From JBDLID01 sp039715055 (lineage in GTDB: Bacteria; Desulfobacterota; Desulfobulbia; Desulfobulbales; Desulfocapsaceae): a stretch of DNA of 30,489 nucleotides. Position 1 is the first letter of the stretch, and the number at the start of each line of letters is the position of its first letter. The DNA is taken from NCBI GenBank assembly GCA_039715055.1, contig JBDLID010000021.1:1-30489 (forward strand). Direction: 5' to 3'. The notes under the pieces were generated by a model. It worked only from the letters and a program-made list of their open reading frames with translations, made no database searches and was not told where the DNA came from. Below, piece by piece: positions 1 through 7,826 of the stretch. The position numbers were made by a program, and so were the translations under genes.

Positions 1-2
1 CC

Positions 3-97
3 TCAGACGGGGAGTGCTTCCTTGGCCACCACAGGATCGATGTCCTCATCTTCAGCCTTGGAAGGAGTCACGAGCACCAGCAGGCTCGGGAGGACGA
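3..97 (-). other. C-terminal tail of an open frame that does not match dsrK; possible junction or frameshift
   Basis: Minus-strand reading in a frame different from dsrK gives a tail ending in EDEDIDPVVAKEALPV and a TGA stop at 3-5. The acidic, ordered composition looks like a genuine protein C-terminus, not random translation, although the upstream part of the same frame is only dsrK read out of phase. It could be the end of dsrK after a frameshift, the end of another gene joined by deletion, or an assembly chimera at the sequence edge. I cannot assign it to a family. Confidence 0.3.
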
Positions 98-535
98 GGC
101 AAGGGTAAAGTCGTTGCGGTAAACCGAGCGAAGCAGCTCCGCCCGGAGGACCGGCATATTCTTGGGATCGCCGGTACCGAGGAAAAAGTGACATTTGTCG
201 GCGCAGGCGCCGCAGCGTACACAGCAGTCCATGAAGATCTTCAGGGAGCGGAATTTTTCAAGCCGTTCCGCAAGCCCTTTAATGATGGTCTCTTTCCAGT
301 CTTCAGGAAGTTTCCAGTCGTCATCTTCCGGGGTCCATTCCCTCGCATTGGGGAATTCCAGGCCTTTCTGGCTGTCGAGGTACTCGACTTTTTCCTTTTT
401 GGCCTGCCAGGCATAGTTGCCCTCTTTGAACACCACCGGAACATCCATCCATTCCATGGTCGGTACAGCCCCAGTGGACATGGACGGTCCCTGCACTACA
501 CTTTTCGATAGTTGTTCTAATTTTACTAGTGCCAT
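68..535 (-). CDS. dsrK: DsrK, N-terminal part (Fe-S subunit of the DsrMKJOP complex), broken near its 3' end here
   Basis: DsrK is the cytoplasmic HdrD-like iron-sulfur subunit of DsrMKJOP, which passes membrane electrons to the DsrC trisulfide during sulfite reduction. The visible part has the DsrK N-terminus and one [4Fe-4S] ferredoxin-type motif, C105-x2-C108-x2-C111-x3-C115, followed by HFFLGTGDPKNMPV, which is typical of the family. Family members run to roughly 540 residues, but this frame stops after 155. From about residue 147 (base 97) the sequence no longer resembles DsrK, so the second cluster motif and the CCG domain are missing. The start has a good Shine-Dalgarno (AAGGA) and lies 34 bases after dsrM, as expected for one transcript. 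The break may be a real deletion or frameshift, or an assembly fault at the edge. The identity of the first 146 residues is secure. Confidence 0.88.
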   Translation of the reverse strand: MALVKLEQLSKSVVQGPSMSTGAVPTMEWMDVPVVFKEGNYAWQAKKEKVEYLDSQKGLEFPNAREWTPEDDDWKLPEDWKETIIKGLAERLEKFRSLKIFMDCCVRCGACADKCHFFLGTGDPKNMPVLRAELLRSVYRNDFTLASSSRACWCS

Positions 536-569
536 TATTCTTATCCTTATCTATATGGGATCTAGAGTC

Positions 570-1595
570 CTATTCTTCGTCCTTCTTGGGAGGCAGCTCC
601 TTTTCTACAGGAATTCCCGCTTCAACCATGAACTCACGGAACTCATCTTCGTAGCCGGCATAGGAGTGCGGCTTGATATCAGGATCGTTCCAGGGGTTGA
701 TATGACGTTTGGCCCGGCTGTCGTTCTTCATGTTCCGGGTCGGGCTCATGAACACGCCACCCATATGCATCAGCTTGGAGAATGGAAAATAAATCAGCAG
801 GGTGCAGACCAGGAAGAGGTGGATATAGAATATGGAACCAATATCAGCACCGATGGTCGGCTGGAAGGTCACCAGACCAACGGTCAGCTGTTTGATGTTG
901 ACGATGTCAATATCGGTGCGCAGAAAATAACGCATCAGCACTCCGGTCAGAGCGATACCGAAAATAAGAAACAGGGGGAAGTAGTCATTGATCAGCGAGA
1001 TGTAACGGACATGGCGGTTGACCAGGCGGCGGCCGAACAGCAGGGCCACACCGAGGAGCAGAGCCACGTCACTCATGTAAAGGGTCGGGGCGCCGATCTG
1101 GAGCAGACCGTCACCAAATTCCAGGGCGTACAGCCAGTCCGGAACCGGGTTGACGAACAGCCTCATATGGCGGACGACAATGACCAGGAAGGAATAGTGG
1201 AACAGCAGGGCAAAGAGCCAGAGCCACTTGGAGGACTCGTAGGTGATCTTCGGTCCCTCGTGGAGTTCCGACTTGGTGTTACGAAACAGTGACCGGAATG
1301 TAAAGATCTCGAGAAACATCCGGGCCACGACTTCGGCCGTGGTTGACGGACAGTCAAGCTTGTCCTGCTTGATGAAATCCAGCGATTTTCCCTGACCACA
1401 GGTGGTCGGAATGGAAAACGGGACCGGCGCCTTGGCCCACTGCACGACTCGGTAGCAGAAGCCACCAATAAAGATCGCGATGGCCACCCAGGGTACGGCA
1501 ACACCCAAAACGTACTGCCCTCCCGGGAACACGGATATGAGCCACGCAACAGCAATCAGAGCAATGACCGCCAGGAATGAATAGGCATACTTCAT
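570..1595 (-). CDS. dsrM: DsrM, membrane cytochrome b subunit of the DsrMKJOP complex
   Basis: DsrM is a NarI-like diheme cytochrome b that oxidises menaquinol (or exchanges electrons with the periplasm through DsrJ) and passes electrons to DsrK. The 341-residue length is normal for the family. Two hydrophobic segments lie at about residues 5-52. A second group begins with LWLFALLFHYSFLVIVVRHM, which carries His residues suited to heme b ligation, and continues through about residue 275. The C-terminal tail is soluble and charged. Translation starts at ATG 1595 behind GAGGTAAGAA. The gene is followed by dsrK after 34 bases and preceded at 107 bases by the RsbRD-type gene, so all three are probably co-transcribed. 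No anomalies are seen. Confidence 0.95.
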   Translation of the reverse strand: MKYAYSFLAVIALIAVAWLISVFPGGQYVLGVAVPWVAIAIFIGGFCYRVVQWAKAPVPFSIPTTCGQGKSLDFIKQDKLDCPSTTAEVVARMFLEIFTFRSLFRNTKSELHEGPKITYESSKWLWLFALLFHYSFLVIVVRHMRLFVNPVPDWLYALEFGDGLLQIGAPTLYMSDVALLLGVALLFGRRLVNRHVRYISLINDYFPLFLIFGIALTGVLMRYFLRTDIDIVNIKQLTVGLVTFQPTIGADIGSIFYIHLFLVCTLLIYFPFSKLMHMGGVFMSPTRNMKNDSRAKRHINPWNDPDIKPHSYAGYEDEFREFMVEAGIPVEKELPPKKDEE

Positions 1596-1702
1596 TTCTT
1601 ACCTCGCTTCAAATTGAACATTTTCAGTAACCGCTCCGGAATGCACATTTTCCCCTCCCGGCACAGCAACCTGTTAATTTTCCAACGAATGGGCCCGGCC
1701 CT

Positions 1703-2236
1703 CTACTTACCCGGGTCAATCGGCTGGACAGTATCTTTAAGCAAACTCGACGGACATTTGCTTTCAGTGAGGATATGGGTGCCGGTTTTTATTTCTTTTA
1801 TCCTGACCTGGTACAAACGCTCCCGGCATTGCATGTACAGGTCAAAAGCGGCAAGGACAGCAAGGTCCACCGCAAATTCAAAATCATAGAGTTCGGCAAC
1901 CAGGTGTGCCCGTTCCTTGTCCTTGCCAAGGACCTCCCTGGTGATATGCTTGACAGCGTGAATCACTCCGACGGCCACCGACGGGGCCATATCCTGGATT
2001 GATCGGATCAGGATGACCTGTTCAAGCGGGGCCAGCAACTCCTCTGTTTCAGCACCTTTGGCGAGCAGACCGAAAAGGGTGTTCAACGCCTCCCGGGTAT
2101 TGCCGCCCACCGGGTTGGCGAATTTATCTCTTTCCCGCTTGAAAAAGCTCGATGACTCATAGGTGGAAAGGGTGTACTCAACCCACTTGTTGACGATCTT
2201 TTCCCGATGATTTCTAAAGGCTTCAGCTAAGTCCAT
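1703..2236 (-). CDS. RsbRD N-terminal-domain protein upstream of dsrMK
   Basis: This 177-residue soluble protein matches the RsbT co-antagonist RsbRD N-terminal domain family (Pfam RsbRD_N). It has the characteristic opening LAEAFRNHREKIVNKWVEYTLSTY and a helical globin-like pattern, with IRSIQDMAPSVAVGVIHAVKH in the middle. In stressosomes this domain is the sensory part of RsbR-type proteins. Here there is no STAS domain, so it is a stand-alone sensor-like protein. Homologues are known beside dsrMKJOP in sulfate reducers, which suggests a role in sensing or regulating the Dsr complex, but the mechanism is unknown. The ATG at 2236 has no strong ribosome-binding site. It is the first gene after the promoter and palindrome at 2271-2324. 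Confidence 0.85.
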   Translation of the reverse strand: MDLAEAFRNHREKIVNKWVEYTLSTYESSSFFKRERDKFANPVGGNTREALNTLFGLLAKGAETEELLAPLEQVILIRSIQDMAPSVAVGVIHAVKHITREVLGKDKERAHLVAELYDFEFAVDLAVLAAFDLYMQCRERLYQVRIKEIKTGTHILTESKCPSSLLKDTVQPIDPGK

Positions 2237-2270
2237 AGGCCACGATTTAATTATTTAATCTCAAACTTGA

Positions 2271-2286
2271 ATGAATGACCATTCAT
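2271..2286. promoter_or_regulatory. Perfect palindrome, candidate repressor operator for the rsbRD-dsrMK transcript
   Basis: ATGAATG-ac-CATTCAT is a perfect two-arm palindrome, 35 bases before the RsbRD-type start codon and about 10 bases downstream of the proposed -10 box, so it would cover the transcription start. TGAATGAnnATTCA-like sites are typical of TetR/FadR-type repressors. No regulator gene is adjacent, so which protein binds here is inference. Confidence 0.5.
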
Positions 2287-2295
2287 AGGTTCCGA

Positions 2296-2324
2296 GATGT
2301 AGCAAACTTTTTGCTGATAATCAA
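2296..2324 (-). promoter_or_regulatory. Candidate sigma70-type promoter for rsbRD-dsrMK
   Basis: On the minus strand TTGATT (2324-2319) is followed, after exactly 17 bases, by TACATC (2301-2296). The boxes are partial matches to TTGACA and TATAAT with ideal spacing. They lie upstream of the first gene of the dsr transcript and next to the palindrome at 2271-2286. Confidence 0.45.
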
Positions 2325-2498
2325 GATTTTTGTTGGTTGACGGGCGAGAAAGCAACCAGCGGAAAGGCAGGGACGAAGTTATCAGCGGACATCATTGACA
2401 AATAAGCATATCTACGAAACCCACTTAAAAGCTAAATATTTTTAAATTGGCAAATCGATTGCCGGCAATAATGAGGACTCCCCGCAATGTTGCACAGC

Positions 2499-2525
2499 AA
2501 AAAAAAGAGCCCCTGAAGGACTCTT
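2499..2525 (-). terminator. Rho-independent terminator after prc
   Basis: On the minus strand AAGAGTCC-TTCAG-GGGCTCTT forms an 8-bp stem (one G.T pair) directly followed by a run of T. It lies 50 bases downstream of the prc stop codon, between prc and the dsr promoter region. Confidence 0.85.
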
Positions 2526-2574
2526 CTAACAACCATTGTAACCATTTATTACTTATCTAAAAGTTACACCAGGC

Positions 2575-4662
2575 TCAAAGGGCCATATCACCAATCACCC
2601 GCATGGCCTCATCGATATAGGGATCCTCGTTGACCTCGTCGACCCATTTATCATCACCCGGTGCTGTCCCGTTCAGCTCCATATGTTCCATGGTACCGTC
2701 ATCACCGCCTTCGTCACGAAATTTCCGGTAATGTGCTCCGATCTTCTTTCGGGCCTGCTTCGCATCCGCCCGTTTTTCCTCCATATCGGTAATCTTCAGG
2801 GACGTCCGGGTCTTCTCGCGACGTGCCGCCGCCTTGGCCGCCTCCTCACCGATAACCAGCAGGGCCTGATCCTCTTTAACACGTTTTCCGGAACGGCTCT
2901 TTAATTCCTGGAAATTGACCCCCGACTCCTCAACGGGTCTGATCTCCACGGCCTCTACCCGATCCCAGGGCAGGGAATAATCCAGGTACTGCTCTCCCGA
3001 TTCGAGATTTGCAAAAAGACTGGGCAGTACAATATCCGGCTCCACCCCTTTGTACTGGGTAGATCCACCGTTCACCCGGTAAAATTTCTGAATGGTGACT
3101 TTCAGTGCACCGAGATCATCATATTTACGGAGGTGGAGCAGCGGGATATTTTCACTGAGGTCGACAATGGTCTGCACTGTTCCCTTTCCGTGGGTATGAG
3201 CCCCGCCGACAATGACAGCACGCCCGTAATCCTGCAGGGCCGCCGCGACAATCTCAGAGGCGGAGGCGGAGAACTGATTGACGAGAACCAGCAGAGGCCC
3301 GGAATAGACGATATCCCGGTCGTCATCGGTGAGGACCTTTTTGGTCCCGTAACTATTTTTAACCTGGACCATGGGCCCATAGTCAACAAACAGGCCGGCA
3401 ATATCGACGGCGTCCATCAGTGAACCGCCACCGTTATTGCGCAGGTCAAGAATTAATCCGCGGATGCCCTTCTTCTTCAGATCAAGAATGGCCTGGCGTG
3501 TATCATCGGTGGAGTTGCGGGCGCCGGAGCCGTTACGGGTCTTTTCAAAATCGCGATAAAAACTGGGCACCAGAACATAGCCGACCTTGTCCCCCTTCTT
3601 ATCTGTGAGCAGGGTTGACTTGACAAAAGTCTCTTCAATCTGGACAACATCACGGATAATGGAGATCACGTCACGGGACGAATCCGGCTTTTTAACGGTG
3701 AGCCGTACCTCGCTGCCCTTGGGACCGCGAATCAGGCGGACGGCATCACGCAGCCGCATATCGGTGATTTCCACCGGTTCATCCCCACCCTGGGCAACGC
3801 TGAGGATAATGTCTTCGGCGCTGAGCCGTCCCTCCCGAAACGAAGCCGACCCCGGGATGATCCGCACCACCTTGATGTAACCATCCTCTTCACGGAGCAA
3901 GGCGCCAATGCCTTCCAGGCTGCCGCGCATATGAATATCAAAGTCTTCCTTATTGGCCGGCGGCATATAGTTGGTGTGCGGGTCAAAGGCCCGGGCCACC
4001 GCATTGAAATATCGGTCATAGTGGTCCTGAAGGGTCTCCTGACGAATCCGGTTGATCAGATTTTTGTTTCTCTTTTCAACCTTCTCCCTGGCCTCTTTCC
4101 AGAGGGTCTCATCACTTTTGGAATCCGGATTGTCCTCTTTGAGCGTCAGGAACCTGGAGTTCACCTGGGACTTGAGCATCTTACGCCAGCGCTCGCGCAG
4201 GGCGCCAAGATCACGGCAGTAGGCCAACTTGTCCGGGTCAGTTTCAAGCAACTCCGCCCGGTTCGGGTCAAAACCCTCCTTAAACAGCTCCCTGATGATA
4301 ACCTCCACCTGATCGATACGGGCGGACAGGATACCGTAGCCGATTCGGGGTGCGATCACTTCACCTCTTTTCAGGTTGTCATCAAGGACCGTTGACAACT
4401 GGCTCAACTCAGCGACATCTCCGGTGAGAAGAAAACGCTTCTGGAAATCCAGTTGTTTAAGGTAAAGATCAAAGGCTGCAGCGGCCAGTGTGTTGTCGAT
4501 CTGTTTGTCAGAGAAATGCATGGCCGGCAACTGCTTGGAAAGCATGTAAGCCAGCAGTTTGTTGCGCCCTGTATCGATCTGGGCACTGGTCGCTGTATGG
4601 GAAAAAACAAGGAAAAGTACGACAACACCAAACAGTGCTTGCCGCAATCTGAAATATTTCAT
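2575..4662 (-). CDS. prc: Carboxy-terminal processing protease Prc/Tsp (S41A family)
   Basis: Periplasmic serine protease that trims or degrades proteins from their C-terminus and helps control peptidoglycan hydrolases and lipoproteins. About 695 residues, close to the E. coli enzyme. Order: signal peptide or anchor (residues 1-28, with a hydrophobic run and TATSAQ), an N-terminal helical domain, a PDZ domain (about 240-330), the S41 catalytic core (about 350-560) and the C-terminal DUF3340-type tail. Catalytic residues are visible by motif: Ser467 in FSASASEI, Asp478 in LQDYGR and Lys493 in HGKGTVQ. The start chosen is ATG 4662 because it gives a normal signal peptide; an in-frame ATG at 4710 has no ribosome-binding site. 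The gene stands alone with its own terminator. Confidence 0.95.
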   Translation of the reverse strand: MKYFRLRQALFGVVVLFLVFSHTATSAQIDTGRNKLLAYMLSKQLPAMHFSDKQIDNTLAAAAFDLYLKQLDFQKRFLLTGDVAELSQLSTVLDDNLKRGEVIAPRIGYGILSARIDQVEVIIRELFKEGFDPNRAELLETDPDKLAYCRDLGALRERWRKMLKSQVNSRFLTLKEDNPDSKSDETLWKEAREKVEKRNKNLINRIRQETLQDHYDRYFNAVARAFDPHTNYMPPANKEDFDIHMRGSLEGIGALLREEDGYIKVVRIIPGSASFREGRLSAEDIILSVAQGGDEPVEITDMRLRDAVRLIRGPKGSEVRLTVKKPDSSRDVISIIRDVVQIEETFVKSTLLTDKKGDKVGYVLVPSFYRDFEKTRNGSGARNSTDDTRQAILDLKKKGIRGLILDLRNNGGGSLMDAVDIAGLFVDYGPMVQVKNSYGTKKVLTDDDRDIVYSGPLLVLVNQFSASASEIVAAALQDYGRAVIVGGAHTHGKGTVQTIVDLSENIPLLHLRKYDDLGALKVTIQKFYRVNGGSTQYKGVEPDIVLPSLFANLESGEQYLDYSLPWDRVEAVEIRPVEESGVNFQELKSRSGKRVKEDQALLVIGEEAAKAAARREKTRTSLKITDMEEKRADAKQARKKIGAHYRKFRDEGGDDGTMEHMELNGTAPGDDKWVDEVNEDPYIDEAMRVIGDMAL

Positions 4663-4824
4663 AAGTCTCGACTGATGGGGATTGCCATATAGGATCCGCT
4701 GCACCCTCATCCCGGGGAAAACAGGAGCCTGCAGGCACAGAACAAGGGATGACTGTTAATAAAAATGTAAAGATGGCAAATTACCAGAAGCCGATAACAA
4801 ATACTATGACAAAGAGTGAAAAAA

Positions 4825-5127
4825 ATGAAAAAACTCGAAAAAAAGATCAGTTACTTTGTTCAGGAAAGAAACTGGGAGCAATTTCACTCACCGAAAAACC
4901 TTGCCATGGCGTTGAGTGTTGAGGTTGCCGAGCTGGTGGAAATTTTTCAGTGGATGGAGGGACCCAAAAGTCATCAACTGGATGAAAAGACGCTGGCCCA
5001 CCTGGAAGAAGAAATCGGCGACATTATGATCTACCTGTCAACGCTCGCCATGAAGTTCGGCCTCGACCCACTCAGTGCCGCCCACAAGAAGATGGTTCTC
5101 AACGCGAAGAAATATCCGGCGGATTGA
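4825..5127 (+). CDS. MazG-like nucleotide pyrophosphohydrolase (small single-domain type)
   Basis: A 100-residue all-alpha NTP pyrophosphohydrolase of the MazG-like/MazG-related group, expected to hydrolyse non-canonical or excess (d)NTPs to the monophosphate and pyrophosphate with Mg2+. The metal-binding pattern is clear: EVAELVEIFQW gives the first Glu pair and EEEIGDIMIYL gives the E-x-x-D motif. Similar small proteins are annotated as RS21-C6/dCTPase-like. The start chosen is ATG 4825, placed after AAAGAGTG; an in-frame GTG at 4816 has no ribosome-binding site. It is divergent from prc and ends in a strong hairpin terminator. No toxin-antitoxin partner is present. Confidence 0.88.
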   Translation: MKKLEKKISYFVQERNWEQFHSPKNLAMALSVEVAELVEIFQWMEGPKSHQLDEKTLAHLEEEIGDIMIYLSTLAMKFGLDPLSAAHKKMVLNAKKYPAD

Positions 5128-5154
5128 AATTTGGAATTTGTCGAAGATCAACAA

Positions 5155-5196
5155 AAATGGCGAGAAACCTGGCCGGCCTAGAGTTTCTCGCCATTT
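5155..5196. terminator. Strong bidirectional hairpin terminator between convergent genes
   Basis: TGGCGAGAAAC (5158-5168) and GTTTCTCGCCA (5183-5193) form a perfect 11-bp stem, extended to 14 bp by flanking AAA/TTT. It lies between the end of the MazG-like gene (5127, plus) and the end of the lipoprotein gene (5227, minus), so it can end both transcripts. Confidence 0.85.
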
Positions 5197-5226
5197 CGGT
5201 GGCCTTCCCCTTAGAACAGGGTGGGG

Positions 5227-5931
5227 CTACTCGAGTGTGAAAGTATATATTTTTTTGTTATTTTCCGAAGAGACAATGACGTAGTGGTCGCCTTCCTTAT
5301 AAATTCTACTGCAATACGTTTTATTATTGCGACTCTGCGTCAGACAGCGCCGACCATCATCAGTGACCTCCCAGGTTCCCCGGCTGCTGGCATAACGATC
5401 ATCGGCAAAATATATGGATTTTCCTTCCTTGCCGTCATTAAGGTTTGTCCAGGACATGGTTGATCCCGTATAGAGTTTTTTTACCTGCTCAGCTGAAAGT
5501 GCCTTCCCCCCATCAGGAGTAATGACAACCGGCTCACCACTGTCACTGTTTTTTGCGGTAAATGTGTACAATTTATTCCCGTCTGCAGTCACCCCGACAT
5601 AACTCTCACCATCCCTGTATGTCCTATGACAACGCTCATCCTTACCTTTTCGTTTTGTACACTTCATCCCCTCCTCTGTTACCCGCCAGGCTCCCATTTT
5701 GTAATGGGTACCGTCGGCCCGGAACAAGGTGGAACCAGCACGATCATTTTTCAGCTTCTGCCAATGCTGAATACGTCCCTCATGGAGTGGTTTCAAATCA
5801 GCCATACTGAGGTATTGTACATCGGTGATGGCTTCTGTCGAGCCGGAGCCTGTGTCTTTACCGGCAACACATCCAGTTACTAGAAAGCCAGCGGTTACGA
5901 TTGAAAAAAAACATCTCATCATTGTCTTCAT
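5227..5931 (-). CDS. Lipoprotein with two tandem DUF995-like repeats
   Basis: A 234-residue secreted lipoprotein. The N-terminus has a short charged region, a hydrophobic stretch and a lipobox ending FLVTGC at Cys21. The rest is an internal duplication. Both halves carry L-x3-Y/H-G, a W near the start, a YF/LF-x-A-D segment, G-T/A-W-x-V-T-x-x-G-x-x-C, a second Cys, an aromatic-rich strand and a closing Y-T-F-T. The conserved Cys pair in each half could form a disulfide. The pattern resembles the uncharacterised DUF995 family; I recognise it by eye only. The start ATG has AGGAG just upstream. Neighbouring genes are also envelope proteins, but the function is unknown. Confidence 0.72.
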   Translation of the reverse strand: MKTMMRCFFSIVTAGFLVTGCVAGKDTGSGSTEAITDVQYLSMADLKPLHEGRIQHWQKLKNDRAGSTLFRADGTHYKMGAWRVTEEGMKCTKRKGKDERCHRTYRDGESYVGVTADGNKLYTFTAKNSDSGEPVVITPDGGKALSAEQVKKLYTGSTMSWTNLNDGKEGKSIYFADDRYASSRGTWEVTDDGRRCLTQSRNNKTYCSRIYKEGDHYVIVSSENNKKIYTFTLE

Positions 5932-6345
5932 CTCTCCTGCTTAAGTCGTTAGCTCAGGTCAGTACTCCTCAATGGAGTCATTTCACGTTTGATCAATACA
6001 ATGAATGTTTGATTTTCAGATGGTTATATCTCTTCCCTCACAATACTGCCCATTCACCCGCCTGACCCCGCTGGCGATATAAAATCCCCTCCTCTCCAGC
6101 GACAGACAGAATATTACTTCGGGCTACTTTGAGAAATTACCCTTCAAAAAACTGCAGACTCAAACAAATAGCATTTTTTTCAAATACCTGTACTTTTCAG
6201 CCCAGCTTATAACACATAAAAAAACAATAACAAGTAATATTATCAACAACATTGCCCACCCAGGGCTTCACAACATTACTGTTTAATTATTTCAACATGT
6301 CCAGCCAGAAAATAGTTATCAGTGTGACCCCGGAGAGCTCTCGAC
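5932..6345. other. AT-rich intergenic stretch, no gene seen
   Basis: About 410 bases between the lipoprotein start (minus) and the terminator of the TM2 gene. I find no ORF with coding character, no tRNA-like fold and no long repeat. A short GAGAGCTCTC palindrome occurs near 6332-6341. The promoter of the lipoprotein gene should be close to 5932-6010, but I cannot point to convincing boxes. Confidence 0.4.
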
Positions 6346-6393
6346 AAAAAAACCACACCCCACGACTGTTAAAAGTGTGAGGTGTGGTTTTTT
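6346..6393 (-). terminator. Terminator after the TM2 gene
   Basis: AAAAAACCACACC (6347-6359) pairs perfectly with GGTGTGGTTTTTT (6381-6393), giving a 13-bp stem with a 21-base loop whose A/T end supplies a U tract in either direction. It lies 40 bases beyond the stop codon of the minus-strand TM2 gene. Confidence 0.8.
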
Positions 6394-6432
6394 AGAAAAC
6401 TACAGCAGGCTCTGTCTTTCAGACCGCTGTCG

Positions 6433-6834
6433 CTATATGGATTCGATGGATCGGTTACACTCGCTGATCTGATCGTTCAGCGTCCAGAAATCATAGACGT
6501 AGCCGATACCGAACAGCCCACCGCTGACCAGGTAGAGCAGGCCGGTGATCCACTTACCGAGGTAGAAACGATGGACGCCGAACAGGCCGAGAAAGGTGAG
6601 TAAAATCCAGGCCAGGTTGTAGTCGATCTCTCCGTCCTGATAACGAATATCCGCATCCCGGCTCATACCGGGGATAAGAAAGAGATCCACGATCCAGCCT
6701 ATAAAGAGCAGACCCAGGGTAAAAAAATAGATGGTTCCGGAAATCCGCCGACCGTAATAAAAGCGGTGGGCGCCGAAAAATCCAAAAATCCAGAGGATGT
6801 ACCCCAGTGTCGAACTATGGGTTTGACGATCCAT
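6433..6834 (-). CDS. Double TM2-domain membrane protein
   Basis: A small (133-residue) integral membrane protein with two TM2 domains. Each is a helical pair with the family signature: ILWIFGFFGAHRFYYGR then GLLFIGWIVDLFLIP, and LLTFLGLFGVHRFYLGK then GLFGIGYVYDFWTL. Each half has the G-x-H-R-F-Y-x-G-K/R motif and ends in a D-x-F/W segment. TM2 proteins are widespread, and their function in bacteria is not established. Length and arrangement fit known two-domain bacterial versions. The ATG at 6834 has CCGGAG 7 bases upstream. It sits in a block of envelope genes and has its own terminator. Confidence 0.9.
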   Translation of the reverse strand: MDRQTHSSTLGYILWIFGFFGAHRFYYGRRISGTIYFFTLGLLFIGWIVDLFLIPGMSRDADIRYQDGEIDYNLAWILLTFLGLFGVHRFYLGKWITGLLYLVSGGLFGIGYVYDFWTLNDQISECNRSIESI

Positions 6835-6946
6835 ATTATAACTCCGGTAAGGTTACGGTTCTTTGCGCATGTCGACTGACCGCCTCAAGGCGGCCATGCA
6901 AAACATTGCCGAATACCATTTTCTGAGAAGATGCTGCTGTGAACCG

Positions 6947-7606
6947 TTATTTTTTCAAATCAACAATGAACTTGTCCGAGGTGGCAATGGCCTGGTTCAT
7001 CTCACCGATAAGCAGATCGATCTGGTTTTCAAGCTTTGAGAACTCCCCCTTAAGTGAACCGATGGCCTGAGCATTGAGATTGTGCTTGAGAAACAGAACG
7101 TTGTCACGGAATGTGCGCAGTACCGGGTCCATACTCTTTTCAGCCTGGTGCATGGCATAGAGCATCTCTTTGTAGCGGCTTTTTGTGTCACTGAGCTGCT
7201 GCTTGCTGGAACGGCGAAGTTCCTTGCTCTCGTACAGCTCAAGTTCGTCCTGCCATTCATCAAAAAGGGCATCAGCCACGGACTCCACTGCATCAATCCG
7301 ATCACTCACCTCTTCAGCTGCCTGCTCACTGTCTTCGTACTCCTTGTTGAGTTTTTCATAGGCTTTTTTTAAATTGGTATCCTTCAACTCGACCACGGCC
7401 GCAAACTGCTCCAGGGCCGATTTAAATTGTTCCTGTGCCTCGGTCTGCGCCTCTCTCGACTCAACCACCCGGTCGGCCAGAATATCACGCTTATGGACAC
7501 CCATCTTTTCCATGGCGCCATAATAAGCAGTTGAGCATGAGGCCAGCAGCAGGCAGCATGCGATGAATGGCAGGTAGAAAAGCCGGATATTGAATGAGAC
7601 GCCCAT
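6947..7606 (-). CDS. DUF2959 family lipoprotein, coiled-coil rich
   Basis: A 219-residue lipoprotein with a signal peptide and lipobox CLLLASC, followed by STAYYGAMEKMGVHKRDIL, the characteristic opening of the DUF2959 family. Most of the remainder (about residues 45-215) is predicted long helix with heptad-like spacing, for example FKSALEQFAAVVELKDTNLK. The family is uncharacterised. Its composition suggests a periplasmic structural or binding role, but this is inference. The ATG at 7606 is preceded by TGGAGGAACTC, a strong ribosome-binding site. It is divergent from the PagL-like gene; the 220-base gap between them presumably holds both promoters. Confidence 0.85.
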   Translation of the reverse strand: MGVSFNIRLFYLPFIACCLLLASCSTAYYGAMEKMGVHKRDILADRVVESREAQTEAQEQFKSALEQFAAVVELKDTNLKKAYEKLNKEYEDSEQAAEEVSDRIDAVESVADALFDEWQDELELYESKELRRSSKQQLSDTKSRYKEMLYAMHQAEKSMDPVLRTFRDNVLFLKHNLNAQAIGSLKGEFSKLENQIDLLIGEMNQAIATSDKFIVDLKK

Positions 7607-7826
7607 GAGTTCCTCCAGAGACTGATGAAAATCAGTGCTTTTTCAGTTTATTGGTACCATTTTTTTTAATAAGACCTTTTTCAAATATCTCCCATTCAAT
7701 CAAGCTCTTCTCCACATTGCAATGAGAATAGGATCTTTCCTTGCCTTTTTCTTCCGAAAAAAGTAACTAAAGACATGTAACATCTTCATTCCCTGTACTT
7801 TTTTCACCCTCAACAATACTGCCACC

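Noticed and set aside
417..1292. A 291-codon open frame on the plus strand
   Set aside because: Antisense to dsrM and the start of dsrK, with a composition typical of a shadow frame (Gln/His/Asp-rich, no domain).
4825..5127. MazG-like gene as part of a MazEF toxin-antitoxin or defence system
   Set aside because: No toxin, antitoxin or phage-defence gene is adjacent. It is a stand-alone gene with its own terminator.
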